In this document: piece by piece, positions 1-9,098 of the stretch | Layout of the letters: each line of letters starts with the position of its first letter | How positions within the stretch are numbered: the first letter of the stretch is position 1 | Assembly: GCF_002954775.1 (NCBI RefSeq) | Contig: NZ_PJME01000004.1 | Location: 393,185-457,184 of the forward strand | Source: Streptomyces geranii | GTDB taxonomy: Bacteria; Actinomycetota; Actinomycetes; Streptomycetales; Streptomycetaceae | DNA length: 64,000 bases | Reading direction: 5' to 3' | Position numbers and translations under genes: made by a program | Notes under the pieces: generated by a model | Databases searched by the model: none | Told to the model about the DNA's origin: nothing | Seen by the model: the letters and a program-made list of their open reading frames with translations, nothing else

Positions 1-1441
1 TCACGGCCCGTCGGTCGAAGACCGGGCGCAGCGCCTTGTCCAGGTAGGCCTGGGCGGCCGTTCCGGTGTTGAACGGCCGGTTCAGCTCGTTGCCGACCTC
101 GAAGTACCCGGCCCCTGCTCCCTGCGCCACGGCCAGCTTGTCGGCCGCCCAGGCCGCCGCGACCGTGTCGGTCGCGTCGAGGGACGGCTGCAGCTCGATG
201 TTGTGGCGCATACCCCGCGCGTCGAACGCCGAGGGCGGCAGACCCGGGCCGCCGTCGTAGGCGATCCGGACCAGCGAGATACCGGCCCGCTGCCAGAGGT
301 CGAGCAGGGCGTCGGCGCTCGGCCGTTGCAGCCAGGGGTAGTTGGCGATCCCGAACATGCTGTCCGCGCCCGCCTGGTAGGTGAACGGCTCCAGGGTCGC
401 GAGGTTGGTCCGGGCGAACGCCTCGTCGTCCCCCGACCGTACGACGACCTCGGCGAACGCGATCCCGGCGGTCGGCGCGGCCACGGTGAAGGTGTGCTGC
501 CAGGTGCCCGCCGCGTCGATGCTGCCGGACACGGTGGTCGCGGCCAGCTGCGTGCCGTCGAAGTCCCTTACGGACAGCTCCAGTTCGGCCGTACGAGCCG
601 CGCCGCCATTCGCGACCAGGGCGGTCAGCTGCATGGGCTCACCCGGGCTGTCGTACAGGTTGAAGTCGCTGTCGGTGGTCAGCTCCAGGCCGAGTTCGAC
701 GCCCCGGCCGATGGTGGCCGTCGCCGACGGTCTGGTCGCGGAGAAGAAGAAGTCGGCCCGGCTGGTCCAGCCGCCCGCCGGGTCGGCTGTACCCGGGGCG
801 TGGATCCAGGTCGAGTTCGTCCAGGCCTGGCGCGAGCGGTCCAGCAGGAACAGACCGTGCAGGCTGCCCCAGGTCGAGGTGTGGGCGACACCGGCGGGCT
901 CCTCGTACGGGATGCCGCCGCCGGAGTCCCGTACCCACTCGGTGATCGCGATGTAGTCGTCGGCCTCGGTCGGCGCCTGGATCGCCCGGCTGAACAGGAA
1001 GCCGTCCGGCAGTAGGGTGTCCGCGCCGGTGATCCGCCACTCCAGTCGGGCGTGCCCGGTGGAGACGCTGAACCAGCCGGTGACGGTGGCCGTCCCGGCG
1101 GCTGCATCGAAGGTGTAGTCCATCCGGATCGCCGGTGTCCCGTCCGCCAGGGCGGACAGCACGGGCGTGCCGCCGGTCGACAGCTGGATGCCGGTGAGCT
1201 GGTCCTTGATCTGGAACTTCGACCCGGCGCTACGGGTCACACCGGCCGCATCGCGGATCGCGAGCCGTCCGCCGACGCTCGCCAGCAGGCTGATCCCGCC
1301 CGCGGTGAGGGTGACGTCGCCGGCCGCCGCATGGGCGGTCACGGCGGTGGGGTCGGCGATCAGCACGACGCCGGCCGCGAGCGCCGCGCCGAGAAGACCG
1401 CGACGGCTGAGGTGGGCGCCCTCGGCATGTGAGGTTGTCAT
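1..1441 (-). CDS. Secreted glycoside hydrolase, Tat-exported, 3' end outside window
   Basis: The frame is open from an ATG at 1441 to the window edge (480 codons, no stop). CAGGAG lies seven bases upstream of the ATG. The N terminus carries a twin-arginine signal (LSRRGLLGAALAAG) and an A-H-A cleavage region. The first 330 residues look like beta-rich accessory domains. The part near the edge reads like a clan A (TIM barrel) catalytic domain: FGIANYPWLQRP, then DLWQRAGISLVRI, then YFEVGNELN, where the E of NEL is the expected acid/base. The nucleophile would lie outside the window. It is divergent from a LacI gene and a sugar ABC operon, so it probably releases the sugar that they sense and import. 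I cannot assign the GH family. No complete frame shows here only because the gene is cut. Confidence 0.8.
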   Translation of the reverse strand, partial: MTTSHAEGAHLSRRGLLGAALAAGVVLIADPTAVTAHAAAGDVTLTAGGISLLASVGGRLAIRDAAGVTRSAGSKFQIKDQLTGIQLSTGGTPVLSALADGTPAIRMDYTFDAAAGTATVTGWFSVSTGHARLEWRITGADTLLPDGFLFSRAIQAPTEADDYIAITEWVRDSGGGIPYEEPAGVAHTSTWGSLHGLFLLDRSRQAWTNSTWIHAPGTADPAGGWTSRADFFFSATRPSATATIGRGVELGLELTTDSDFNLYDSPGEPMQLTALVANGGAARTAELELSVRDFDGTQLAATTVSGSIDAAGTWQHTFTVAAPTAGIAFAEVVVRSGDDEAFARTNLATLEPFTYQAGADSMFGIANYPWLQRPSADALLDLWQRAGISLVRIAYDGGPGLPPSAFDARGMRHNIELQPSLDATDTVAAAWAADKLAVAQGAGAGYFEVGNELNRPFNTGTAAQAYLDKALRPVFDRRAV

Positions 1442-1471
1442 CGTCTGCTCCTGTCTGGCCACACACCGTTC

Positions 1472-1493
1472 TGATAATGCCTATCTTCAACGG
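1472..1493 (-). promoter_or_regulatory. Operator-like element, copy 1 of an inverted pair
   Basis: On the + strand it contains TGATAATGC and then CTTCA-x-CGG. It matches the reverse complement of 1578-1599 at 19 of 22 positions. It lies 30 bases upstream of the glycoside hydrolase start. The shape (TGA...TCA with a central CG or GC) suits a LacI-family operator, presumably for the divergent regulator at 1611. Binding is inferred. Confidence 0.6.
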
Positions 1494-1577
1494 CGTGACA
1501 CGGACGTTCTCAACGACACAGGCCGTTGGTCAAGGGGTATTGCGCTTTTGTTTCGGGCGGTTTAACGTCACCGACGT

Positions 1578-1599
1578 CCGCTGAAGTTACGCATTATCA
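1578..1599 (+). promoter_or_regulatory. Operator-like element, copy 2 of an inverted pair
   Basis: It contains CTGAAG and then GCATTATCA, and ends 11 bases before the LacI start, just ahead of the GGAGG ribosome site. It is the mirror copy of 1472-1493, so each divergent gene has the same element in the same orientation relative to its own start. This fits autoregulation of the LacI gene and control of the hydrolase. Confidence 0.6.
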
Positions 1600-1610
1600 A
1601 CGGAGGATCG

Positions 1611-2660
1611 ATGCCAACGAAGCCGCGCCGGGTCACCCAGCGCGAGATCGCCGAGATCGCGGGGGTCAGTCAGACCACCGTCTCGCTGGTGCTGAACGAC
1701 CGCGACGGCACGAACGTGCGCATCCCGGAGGAGACCCGGGCGCGGGTCAAGCGGGCACTTGAGGAGGCGACCTACGTCGCCGATCCGGCGGCCCGCCGAC
1801 TGGCCGGTCTGGACAACCAGATCATCGGCGTCTTCACCTACGAGGCGGCCCTCTCCCCTGAGAGCCTCGACTTCTACGGCCCGCTGCTGAACGGCATCGA
1901 ACGCGCGGCCGAGGAGATCGGCTGGGACCTGCTGCTCTTCACGTCCTCGCCGGTCGAGAACGGCACCCGCAGCCTGTTCCACCGCAAGACCCGGCTCCGG
2001 CTCACCGACGGCTGTGTCCTGCTCGGCCAGCAGATGGTCGGCTCCGAGCTGGAACGCCTGGTCGCCGAGCAGTTCCCGTTCGTCGCGGTCGGCCGCCGGG
2101 ACGAGACGGCCGCGCCCGTGCCGTACGTCGGCGTCGACTACGTCACCCCGGCGAACGCCCTGATCGACCTGGGTGCGGACAGCGGACACAGTCAGGCCCT
2201 GTACGTGCACCGGGGCCGGGACACCGCCACCGCGCGGGACCGGCGCGGCGCGGTCGAGGCGGCCTCGGCGGCGGGCCGGATGTCGTTCATGCTGGTGGGG
2301 GAGGAGCGCGTCGCCGACCTGCCCCGGCTGGCCCGGGCCACGGAGGCCACGCTGATCATCGCCGAGGACGCCTTCCTCACCGAGGACGTCATCCTCGCGC
2401 TCGTCGAAGCCGGGGTGGACGTGCCCGGCGAGATCTCGGTCGCCGCCTTCGGCGAGGTACGCGGTCATCGCAACGACGGCCGGGCACTGACGGGCTTCCG
2501 CGTGCCCCGCAAACAGGTCGCCGCCGAAGCACTCGAACTGCTCCAGCAGCTCATCACCACCGACCCGGCGGAGTGGGCCGGGCTCGACACCCAGCGGCTG
2601 CTGGTCGCCGAGGTCGAAACGGGCGACACCATCGCCGTCCGATCGGCGGGCCGGTCATGA
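1611..2660 (+). CDS. LacI-family transcriptional repressor of the sugar locus
   Basis: 349 residues, the usual length. The N-terminal helix-turn-helix is clear (QREIAEIAGVSQTTVSLVLND, about residues 9-29), followed by the hinge region RVKRALEEATYVADPAARRLA and a periplasmic-binding-protein-like ligand domain (GVFTYEAALSPES to the C terminus). ATG is preceded by GGAGG. The stop overlaps the start of the next gene by four bases (ATGA), so regulator, oxidoreductase and probably the ABC genes form one transcript. It should bind a sugar and control the divergent hydrolase and its own operon through the paired elements upstream. The ligand is unknown. Confidence 0.93.
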   Translation: MPTKPRRVTQREIAEIAGVSQTTVSLVLNDRDGTNVRIPEETRARVKRALEEATYVADPAARRLAGLDNQIIGVFTYEAALSPESLDFYGPLLNGIERAAEEIGWDLLLFTSSPVENGTRSLFHRKTRLRLTDGCVLLGQQMVGSELERLVAEQFPFVAVGRRDETAAPVPYVGVDYVTPANALIDLGADSGHSQALYVHRGRDTATARDRRGAVEAASAAGRMSFMLVGEERVADLPRLARATEATLIIAEDAFLTEDVILALVEAGVDVPGEISVAAFGEVRGHRNDGRALTGFRVPRKQVAAEALELLQQLITTDPAEWAGLDTQRLLVAEVETGDTIAVRSAGRS

Positions 2661-4252
2661 ACAGGGTCACCACAGAGGTGGCGGTCATCGGCGGCGGACT
2701 CGGCTCGGTGGCAGCCGCTCTCGCCCTGCTCCAGCGCGGACACCGGGTCGTGCTGACCGAGGAACACCTCTGGCTGGGCGGCCAGTTGACGTCCCAGGCG
2801 GTGCCCCCGGACGAGCACATCTGGGTCGAGCAGTTCGGCGTGACCGCCCGCTACCGCACCCTGCGCGACAACATCCGGCGCTACTACCGCGACCACTACC
2901 CGCTCTCGGACGCTGCCCGCGCGGACCGCGAACTCAACCCGGGACGCGGCCGGGTGAGCCGACTGTGCCACGAGCCACGAGTGGCGCTCGCGGTGATCGA
3001 GGCCCTGCTCGCGCCCTACCGGTCGAGCGGCCGGCTGACCGTCCTGCAACCGGCGGTCCCGGTCGCCGCCGACGCTGTGGACGGCGTGGTCCGCACGGTC
3101 ACGGTCGAGAATCCACGCACCGGCGCGCAGACCGTCATCAACGCGGAGTACGTCCTGGACGGCACCGAGACCGGCGACCTGCTGCCGCTGACCGGCACCG
3201 AGTACGTCGTCGGCGCCGAGGCCCGCTCCGACACCGGCGAGCCCAGCGCCCCCGAGACCGCCGACCCGGCCAACGTCCAGTCGATCGCCTGGTGCTTCGT
3301 CTTCGACCACGCCCCCGGCGACCACACGATCCCCCGCCCCGACGACTACGACGACTGGCGCTCCTTCGAACTGCCCTACTGGGGCGCCCCGATGCTGTCG
3401 TTCACCGCGCCCAACCCGCGCACCCTGGCGCCCGAGCAGCGCACCATGATCGTGAACCCGGGCCAGGACGTCTCCGGCGACCCCCGCTTCGACGCCGGTG
3501 ACCAGGACCTGTGGCAGTTCCGCCGGATCGCCGCCCGGCAGACCTTCGCCGACGGCCTGTACGACAGTGACATCGTGCTCGCCAACTGGCCGCAGCTGGA
3601 CTACGTGGGCGGCTCGATCATCGACACCGACGAGCGGGACCTGCATCTGGCGGCGGCGAAGGCGCAGTCACGGGCCTACGTCCACTGGCTGCAGACCGAG
3701 GCTCCGCGCCCCGACGGCGGCCGAGGCTGGCCGGGGCTGCGGCTGCGCGGCGACCTGGTCGGCACCGACGACGGGTTCGCGCAGGCGCCGTACATCCGGG
3801 AGTCCCGCCGGATCAAGGCGCTGACGACAGTCCGGGAGCAGGACATCTCGGTGAAGGCCAGGGGGTTCGACGGGCCCGCCCGCTTCGACGATTCGGTCGG
3901 GGTCGGGATGTACCGCATCGACCTGCACCCCTCCACCGGCGGCGACAACTACATCGACGTCGAGTCGGCGCCGTTCGAGATCCCGCTGGGCGCGCTGGTC
4001 CCGGTCCAGACGCAGAACCTGATACCCGCCGCCAAGAACATCGGCACCACCCACATCACCAACGGTGCCTACCGGCTCCACCCCGTCGAGTGGAACATCG
4101 GCGAGTCGGCGGGCGAACTCGCCGCGTTCTGCCTCGACCGCGCACTGAGCCCGCAGCAGGTCGCCGCCGAACCCGCACTCGTCGAGCAGCTCCAGCGCCG
4201 CCTGACCGAGGCCGGCGTCGAACTCCACTGGCCCGAGGTCGTCGGCTACTGA
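2657..4252 (+). CDS. FAD-dependent oxidoreductase (FAD_oxidored family)
   Basis: 531 residues from the ATG at 2657, chosen because it overlaps the repressor stop (ATGA) and places the dinucleotide fold at the very N terminus (TEVAVIGGGLGSVAAALALL, then the acidic VVLTEE). More distal features are typical of the FAD_oxidored family: LDGTETGDLLPLTG and, near the C terminus, a second FAD-contacting segment LIPAAKNIGTTHITNGAYRLHP. No signal peptide, so cytosolic. Members of this family often sit beside sugar transporters and glycoside hydrolases in actinomycetes, and most lack an assigned substrate. A role in oxidising the imported sugar is an inference from position. Confidence 0.85.
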   Translation: MNRVTTEVAVIGGGLGSVAAALALLQRGHRVVLTEEHLWLGGQLTSQAVPPDEHIWVEQFGVTARYRTLRDNIRRYYRDHYPLSDAARADRELNPGRGRVSRLCHEPRVALAVIEALLAPYRSSGRLTVLQPAVPVAADAVDGVVRTVTVENPRTGAQTVINAEYVLDGTETGDLLPLTGTEYVVGAEARSDTGEPSAPETADPANVQSIAWCFVFDHAPGDHTIPRPDDYDDWRSFELPYWGAPMLSFTAPNPRTLAPEQRTMIVNPGQDVSGDPRFDAGDQDLWQFRRIAARQTFADGLYDSDIVLANWPQLDYVGGSIIDTDERDLHLAAAKAQSRAYVHWLQTEAPRPDGGRGWPGLRLRGDLVGTDDGFAQAPYIRESRRIKALTTVREQDISVKARGFDGPARFDDSVGVGMYRIDLHPSTGGDNYIDVESAPFEIPLGALVPVQTQNLIPAAKNIGTTHITNGAYRLHPVEWNIGESAGELAAFCLDRALSPQQVAAEPALVEQLQRRLTEAGVELHWPEVVGY

Positions 4253-4317
4253 GCCGGACCGGCACGCGGACATGACCAGACCGGCACCCGCACACGACCG
4301 GACCGGCACTCCCGTAC
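4251..4317 (+). repeat. Three 22-23 bp GACCGGCAC-type units
   Basis: Between the oxidoreductase stop and the ABC lipoprotein gene, three units of 23, 22 and 22 bases each carry GACCGGCAC or AGACCGGCAC. They are degenerate. They may be a spacer minisatellite or an mRNA processing region. No operator is evident. Confidence 0.4.
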
Positions 4318-4349
4318 AGAGCAACCACCCTTGAAAGGTAGGACCACCC

Positions 4350-5618
4350 ATGACCAGAACCGGAAGCAGAAAGGTGCTGAGCGCTGTCGCCCTGACGACG
4401 GTCCTCGCACTGAGCGCGGCCTGCGGCGGGTCGGCGGCCGAGACCTCGGACAAGCCGGCGGCGCTGCGGATGACGGTCTGGACCTCGGACAAGGACCAGC
4501 TGAAGCTGTTCGACAGCATTGCTGCCGCCTACCGGGCCGACCACCCCGACGTCTCGAAGATCACCTTCGAGAGCCTCCCGTTCGCCGACTACAACACGAC
4601 GCTCACCACCCAGATCGCCGGCGGCAACGCCCCGGACCTCGCCTGGATGGGCGACCTGTCCCGGGACCTCATCGCCTCCGACGCGCTCCTCGGGCTGACC
4701 GACAGGTTCAAGGCCACCCCGGGCTGGAAGTACGACGACCTGCTCGGCAGTGTGACCTCCGAGTTCAGCCACGACGGCACGCTGTACGCCTACCCGTTCT
4801 CCAACTCGCCGTTCGCCCTGTACGTGAACACCGATCTGCTGGCCAAGGCGGGACAGAAGATCGATCCCGCGAATCTGACCTGGGACCAGGTCGCGGCGGC
4901 CGGAGCGGCCGTCCACGCCAAGACGGGCAAGGCCGGTTTCGTCGTCCGCGACTTCGACTACAAGGCGTGGAACACACTGGCCACCGTGTGGACCGGCTGG
5001 GGTGCGTCGGCGTGGAGCGCGGACGGCAAGACGTGCACCTTCGACAGCCCGGAGATGCAGCAGGCGTTCACGTTCCTGCACGACGCGGCGTTCAAGACGC
5101 AGGCGATGCCGGGTCCTGGCACCACCGCCGACTTCTTCGCCGGTGACGCCGCCTTCACCGTCGCGCAGGTCTCCCGCGCCTCGCTGCTGACCGGCTCGTT
5201 CAAGTTCGGTCTGTACCCGCTGCCTTCGGGCCCCAAGGGCAAGTACTCGGTCCTCGGTCAGGCCGGGATGGGCGTACTGGCCTCCAGCAAGCACCCGAAG
5301 CAGGCGGCGGACTTCCTCGCCTACCTGACCAACCCGGAGAACGCCGCCAAGCTGGCCCAGTACTTCCCGCCGCCCCGCAAGTCCCTGCTGACCGGGGACA
5401 AGCTCGCCGCGAACAACAAGGTCCTGAACGCCGAGCAGTTGCAGGACGCGGTGGTCGACCAGCTCCCGGACGCGGTCACGCTGCCCAACCACACCAGCCC
5501 GGCGGAGATCGCCCAGAAGGGCAAGACGGCACTCGACGCGATGTGGCGTGCCGACGCCGACATCCCGGCCGTCCTGCGCTCGGTCTGCGCCGCGATCGAT
5601 CCGATCCTGGCGAAGTGA
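4350..5618 (+). CDS. Sugar ABC transporter substrate-binding lipoprotein
   Basis: 422 residues. The signal peptide ends in a lipobox (LALSAAC, Cys at about residue 26), so the mature protein is membrane-anchored outside the cell. The body is a family 1 extracellular solute-binding protein: LRMTVWTSDKDQLKLFD, then DAPDLAWMGDL-type hinge region (GGNAPDLAWMGDLS), and the C-terminal ADFLAYLTNPENAAKLAQYF helix. Its stop overlaps the GTG of the next permease. Oligosaccharide specificity is likely given the divergent secreted hydrolase but cannot be read from sequence. Confidence 0.92.
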   Translation: MTRTGSRKVLSAVALTTVLALSAACGGSAAETSDKPAALRMTVWTSDKDQLKLFDSIAAAYRADHPDVSKITFESLPFADYNTTLTTQIAGGNAPDLAWMGDLSRDLIASDALLGLTDRFKATPGWKYDDLLGSVTSEFSHDGTLYAYPFSNSPFALYVNTDLLAKAGQKIDPANLTWDQVAAAGAAVHAKTGKAGFVVRDFDYKAWNTLATVWTGWGASAWSADGKTCTFDSPEMQQAFTFLHDAAFKTQAMPGPGTTADFFAGDAAFTVAQVSRASLLTGSFKFGLYPLPSGPKGKYSVLGQAGMGVLASSKHPKQAADFLAYLTNPENAAKLAQYFPPPRKSLLTGDKLAANNKVLNAEQLQDAVVDQLPDAVTLPNHTSPAEIAQKGKTALDAMWRADADIPAVLRSVCAAIDPILAK

Positions 5619-6535
5619 CCAGGACACGGGCCGCCGGACCGGCCGGGCCGGTCTTCTGGACGTCGCGCCGACGGGACGTACTGACCGGCTATCTGTTCAT
5701 CCTTCCGCAGCTCGTCGGGGTCGCGGTGTTCGTCCTGCTGCCGGTCGGCATGGCGATCTGGTACAGCGTCAACGACTGGAACGTCTTCACCGGCAAGCAG
5801 ACCTTCGTCGGCGGCGAGCACTACGCGGCCCTGGCCGACGACCCGCAACTGCCCAAGGTGCTCCTGGCGACACTGCTCTTCTCCGGCGGAGTCGTGATCG
5901 TCAACATCTCGCTCGGCCTGCTGATCGCCGTCCTCCTCAACCGGAGGTTCCGCGGCGTCACGGTGTTCCGGACGCTGTTCTTCTCCCCGGTGGTCGTCTC
6001 GGTGGTCGCCTGGACCCTGGTCTGGGGCTTCCTCCTCCAGGACAACGGCGGCATCAACGGCCTGCTCGGCACCATCGGCATCGACGGACCGAACTGGCTC
6101 CAGAAGGGCGACACCGCGATGGTGTCGGTGATCCTCACCCAGGTCGTACGCAGCGTCGGCATCAACATGGTGCTGTTCCTGGCCGCCCTCCAGGGCGTAC
6201 CGAGAGAGCTGTACGAGGCCGCACGCATCGACGGCGCCAACAGCCGGACGGTCTTCACCCGGATCACCCTGCCGATGATCTCCCCGACGGTGCTGCTGAC
6301 GGCCATCGTGACGGTGGCCGGGGCACTGCAGTCCTTCGCCCAGATCGCCGTCCTGACGGGCGGCGGGCCGGGGCTGTCGACCACCGTCCTCGTCTACTAC
6401 GTGTTCCAGCAGGCCTTCGAGTTCAACGACATCGGCTACGGCTCGACGCTGGCCCTGATGCTGCTGTCCTTCGTCATGCTGCTCACCTTGCTGCAATGGC
6501 AGCTGCGCCGTAAGTGGGTGTTCTATGAGGACTGA
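5615..6535 (+). CDS. Sugar ABC transporter permease (MalF type)
   Basis: 306 residues from GTG 5615, chosen because GTGA overlaps the lipoprotein stop and the first membrane segment (LTGYLFILPQLVGVAVFVLL) then begins after about 20 residues. Six hydrophobic segments are visible. The coupling loop EAARIDGANSRTVFTRITLPM (EAA motif, residues about 205-225) contacts the ATPase. It pairs with the next permease. No ATPase gene follows, which is normal in Streptomyces where a shared MsiK-type ATPase serves several sugar importers. Confidence 0.9.
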   Translation: MTRTRAAGPAGPVFWTSRRRDVLTGYLFILPQLVGVAVFVLLPVGMAIWYSVNDWNVFTGKQTFVGGEHYAALADDPQLPKVLLATLLFSGGVVIVNISLGLLIAVLLNRRFRGVTVFRTLFFSPVVVSVVAWTLVWGFLLQDNGGINGLLGTIGIDGPNWLQKGDTAMVSVILTQVVRSVGINMVLFLAALQGVPRELYEAARIDGANSRTVFTRITLPMISPTVLLTAIVTVAGALQSFAQIAVLTGGGPGLSTTVLVYYVFQQAFEFNDIGYGSTLALMLLSFVMLLTLLQWQLRRKWVFYED

Positions 6536-7358
6536 CAGAGTCCGGTCGGTACTGCTGGTGATCGCGCTGAGCGTGCTGGCGATCCCCTTCGTCGTACCGA
6601 CGGTCTGGATGGTCGCCGCGTCGGTCAAACCCCTGGCGGAGATCTTCCAGGCGCCGCCGTCCCTGTGGACCGACTCACCGACCCTGGCCGCCTACCGCGA
6701 GGCGTTCACCTTCCAGCCCTTCGCCCGCCAGTACTTCAACAGCGTCTACATCGCGGTCCTGGTCACCCTGATCACCCTGCTGGTGTCCAGCCTGGCCGGA
6801 TACGCCTTCGCCCGGATCCGCTTCCCCGGCGCGAACGCCCTGTTCCTGGTGGTGCTGACCGGGATGCTGGTACCGAGCGAGGTGACCATCGTGCCCCTGT
6901 TCCAGCTGTTCAAGTCGGCCGGAATGATCAACACGCACTGGCCGCTGATCCTGGTGACCGCACTGGCCGGGCCGTGCGTCCTTGCGACGTTCATCATGCG
7001 GCAGTTCTTCATCGCCCTCCCCGTCGAACTGGAGGAGGCCGCCCGCCTCGACGGCCTCGGCCGCCCCGCGATCTGGTGGCGGATCTGCCTGCCGCTGGCC
7101 CGGCCGGCCCTGTCGGCGGTGGCGATTCTGACGTTCCTGGCCTCCTGGAACCTCTACCTGGAACCGACGGTGTACCTCACCTCACCGGACCTGTTCACCC
7201 TGCCCCAGGCGCTGACCCGCTTCGCCGACTCCTACGGCGGCCCGATGTGGAACACCCAGCTCGCCGCCGCCACCCTGACGGTCCTGCCGATGCTGCTCGT
7301 CTTCGTCCTGGCCCAGCGCCACTTCATCGAGGGGCTGTCCCACTCGGGCCTCAAATGA
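6525..7358 (+). CDS. Sugar ABC transporter permease (MalG type)
   Basis: 277 residues, overlapping the previous permease by 11 bases. It has the characteristic MalG N terminus (VLAIPFVVPTVWMVAASVKP) and the EAA loop LEEAARLDGLGRPAIWWRICL. The C terminus FALAQRHFIEGLSHSGLK-like end (VLAQRHFIEGLSHSGLK) is typical. It completes the importer. An ATG at 7355 overlaps this stop, but the frame it opens is not recognisable. Confidence 0.9.
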   Translation: MRTDRVRSVLLVIALSVLAIPFVVPTVWMVAASVKPLAEIFQAPPSLWTDSPTLAAYREAFTFQPFARQYFNSVYIAVLVTLITLLVSSLAGYAFARIRFPGANALFLVVLTGMLVPSEVTIVPLFQLFKSAGMINTHWPLILVTALAGPCVLATFIMRQFFIALPVELEEAARLDGLGRPAIWWRICLPLARPALSAVAILTFLASWNLYLEPTVYLTSPDLFTLPQALTRFADSYGGPMWNTQLAAATLTVLPMLLVFVLAQRHFIEGLSHSGLK

Positions 7359-7531
7359 ACACCCCCTACGCCCTGCGACCGGCGGACCCGCTGCCCGTGC
7401 GTACGCGGCGGATCCGCCGGCGGTGCCACGAGTCGGTGCCGAGGGCGGGGACGGGATCACCACCCGGATGTGATTACCACCAGTTACCGATCACACCGGG
7501 ACCGTCCGCGCTCCTGACCACCGACGGTGGT

Positions 7532-7996
7532 TCAGTGGTTCGTTCCCGAGGCCCAGACGGCCTGGCTGCCGTCGTACACGACAACGTTGCCGTCGTCCTG
7601 GACGACCAGGCGCGAGCCCGGATGACCGGCCGTGTTGGAGGCCCACACCGCCGTCAGGGACGCCGTGTAGACGACGAAGTTGCCGTCGCCCTGAAGGGTC
7701 GCCGACCAGCCCCGGCCCACGGTGTTCGAGGCCCACCGGGCCCGGTTGAACTCGTCGTAGATGACGAGGTTGCCGTCGGTCTGCATGACCAGCCGTGCCG
7801 TGTTCGAGCTGAGCGACTGGCCACGGCTCAGGGTGAACGGCGCGTACCGTGTCTGGTTTGCCTGTATGACCTGCACCGACTTCTTGCCGGTGCCAGTCGC
7901 TGGAGCGTCGTTCGAGGGTGCCGCGCTTGCCTGGCTGCCGAGCGTCAGGGTGGCGATGACGGCGGTGGCGAGGAGTGTGACGACTCTCTTTCTCAC
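7532..7996 (-). CDS. Secreted bulb-type (B-type) mannose-binding lectin
   Basis: 154 residues from GTG 7996, chosen for the AAGGAG eight bases upstream and because the Sec signal peptide (VVTLLATAVIATLTLGSQASA) then sits at the N terminus. The mature part is one bulb lectin domain with all three mannose sites intact: QTDGNLVIY, QGDGNFVVY and QDDGNVVVY match QxDxNxVxY. Extracellular carbohydrate binding is therefore likely. It stands alone, facing the sugar-importer operon. Small free-standing lectins of this kind are known in streptomycetes but their target glycans are poorly defined. Confidence 0.88.
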   Translation of the reverse strand: MRKRVVTLLATAVIATLTLGSQASAAPSNDAPATGTGKKSVQVIQANQTRYAPFTLSRGQSLSSNTARLVMQTDGNLVIYDEFNRARWASNTVGRGWSATLQGDGNFVVYTASLTAVWASNTAGHPGSRLVVQDDGNVVVYDGSQAVWASGTNH

Positions 7997-8198
7997 GAGC
8001 GAACTCCTTGAGTCAGATAGTTCATCCAGCGGTGCCCGATCCGGGTACCGCCCACGAACTCTGACACCACGGCCGCGCGGAATGGGCCGCTCCGCACAGC
8101 CATGACGAGTTTGTATCCCCGCTTTGACCTGAAAGCCGGGGCACCGGCCGACCTGCCGCACGCCACTCCTGCGCGGAGCCGTCCCGTCGTCGAATCCG

Positions 8199-9098
8199 TC
8201 ACTCCCCGTTCATCCACGCCCGCGTCCCGAACGACGCGCACGCCCGGGAGGCCACCACCGCCGCACCGCGCAGGGCATCGGCGAAGTCCCTTGAGTCCAG
8301 GGGGTCTTGGCGAAGAGCGAGGTGATGGGTGAGTGCTCCGTGCAGGACGTCGCCCGCGCCCAGGGTGTCCGCCACCGGGACGGCGGGCACCTCCACCGAG
8401 CCCTCGCTGTCGGGACCCGCCCACCTGATGGGCCGCGCCCCCTGACTGACCGCCGCCCACCGCACCCCGTGCTCCCGCAGGAACCGCAGGGCGTCCGCCG
8501 GCGTGCGGGTGCCGGGCGGGCGGAAGTCGCCCGAGCAGACGGCCACGTCGATCAACGGCAGCAGATTCTCGGTGCCGGGCTTCCAGCTGCCCGCGTCCAG
8601 CACGGTCCAGCGCCCGGCGGCACGTGCGAAGTGCGCGGCGGCCAGGGCCAGTTCCCCGTGGTGCCCGTCGAACTCGACGATGTCGCAGGCCGCCACCAAG
8701 GCGTCGAGACCGGCGGGCGGGACGAGCCGGTGGCCCGTCGCGTTGGTCGAGACGACGGCACGGTCCCCGCTGGACGCGGTCACGAGGACGGAGGACACGG
8801 CAGGCGGCTCGACGGACCCGGCCGCGAGATCCGACACGCCCACACCCAGCCGGTCGAGATCCGCCGCGACGGCGAGCCCCAGCGGATGGGAACCGATCGC
8901 GGTGAGCAGCCTCGCCGTACCACCCAGGTGAGCGAAGGCCACGGCCGCGTTCGCCGCCGGGCCGCCCGCCGCCACCGTCTGCTGACGCGCCGTCAACTTC
9001 TGGTTGGCGCCGGGCACATGGTCCACGAGCTGGACGACATCAAGAGTGCACAGCCCGACGAACAGCCCTCCAGGACGTCCCTGCTCTGCCGACTTCAC
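8199..9098 (-). CDS. PfkB-family carbohydrate kinase
   Basis: 299 residues from GTG 9098. The ATG six codons earlier is possible, but AGGAGG lies nine bases before this GTG. The fold is ribokinase-like: GGPAANAAVAFAHLGG near the N terminus (substrate and signature 1) and DTLGAGDVLHGAL near residue 245, the PfkB signature 2 with the catalytic Asp and anion hole. It probably phosphorylates a sugar or nucleoside in the cytosol with ATP. The divergent gene is a secreted glycanase. The substrate is unknown. Confidence 0.88.
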   Translation of the reverse strand: MKSAEQGRPGGLFVGLCTLDVVQLVDHVPGANQKLTARQQTVAAGGPAANAAVAFAHLGGTARLLTAIGSHPLGLAVAADLDRLGVGVSDLAAGSVEPPAVSSVLVTASSGDRAVVSTNATGHRLVPPAGLDALVAACDIVEFDGHHGELALAAAHFARAAGRWTVLDAGSWKPGTENLLPLIDVAVCSGDFRPPGTRTPADALRFLREHGVRWAAVSQGARPIRWAGPDSEGSVEVPAVPVADTLGAGDVLHGALTHHLALRQDPLDSRDFADALRGAAVVASRACASFGTRAWMNGE

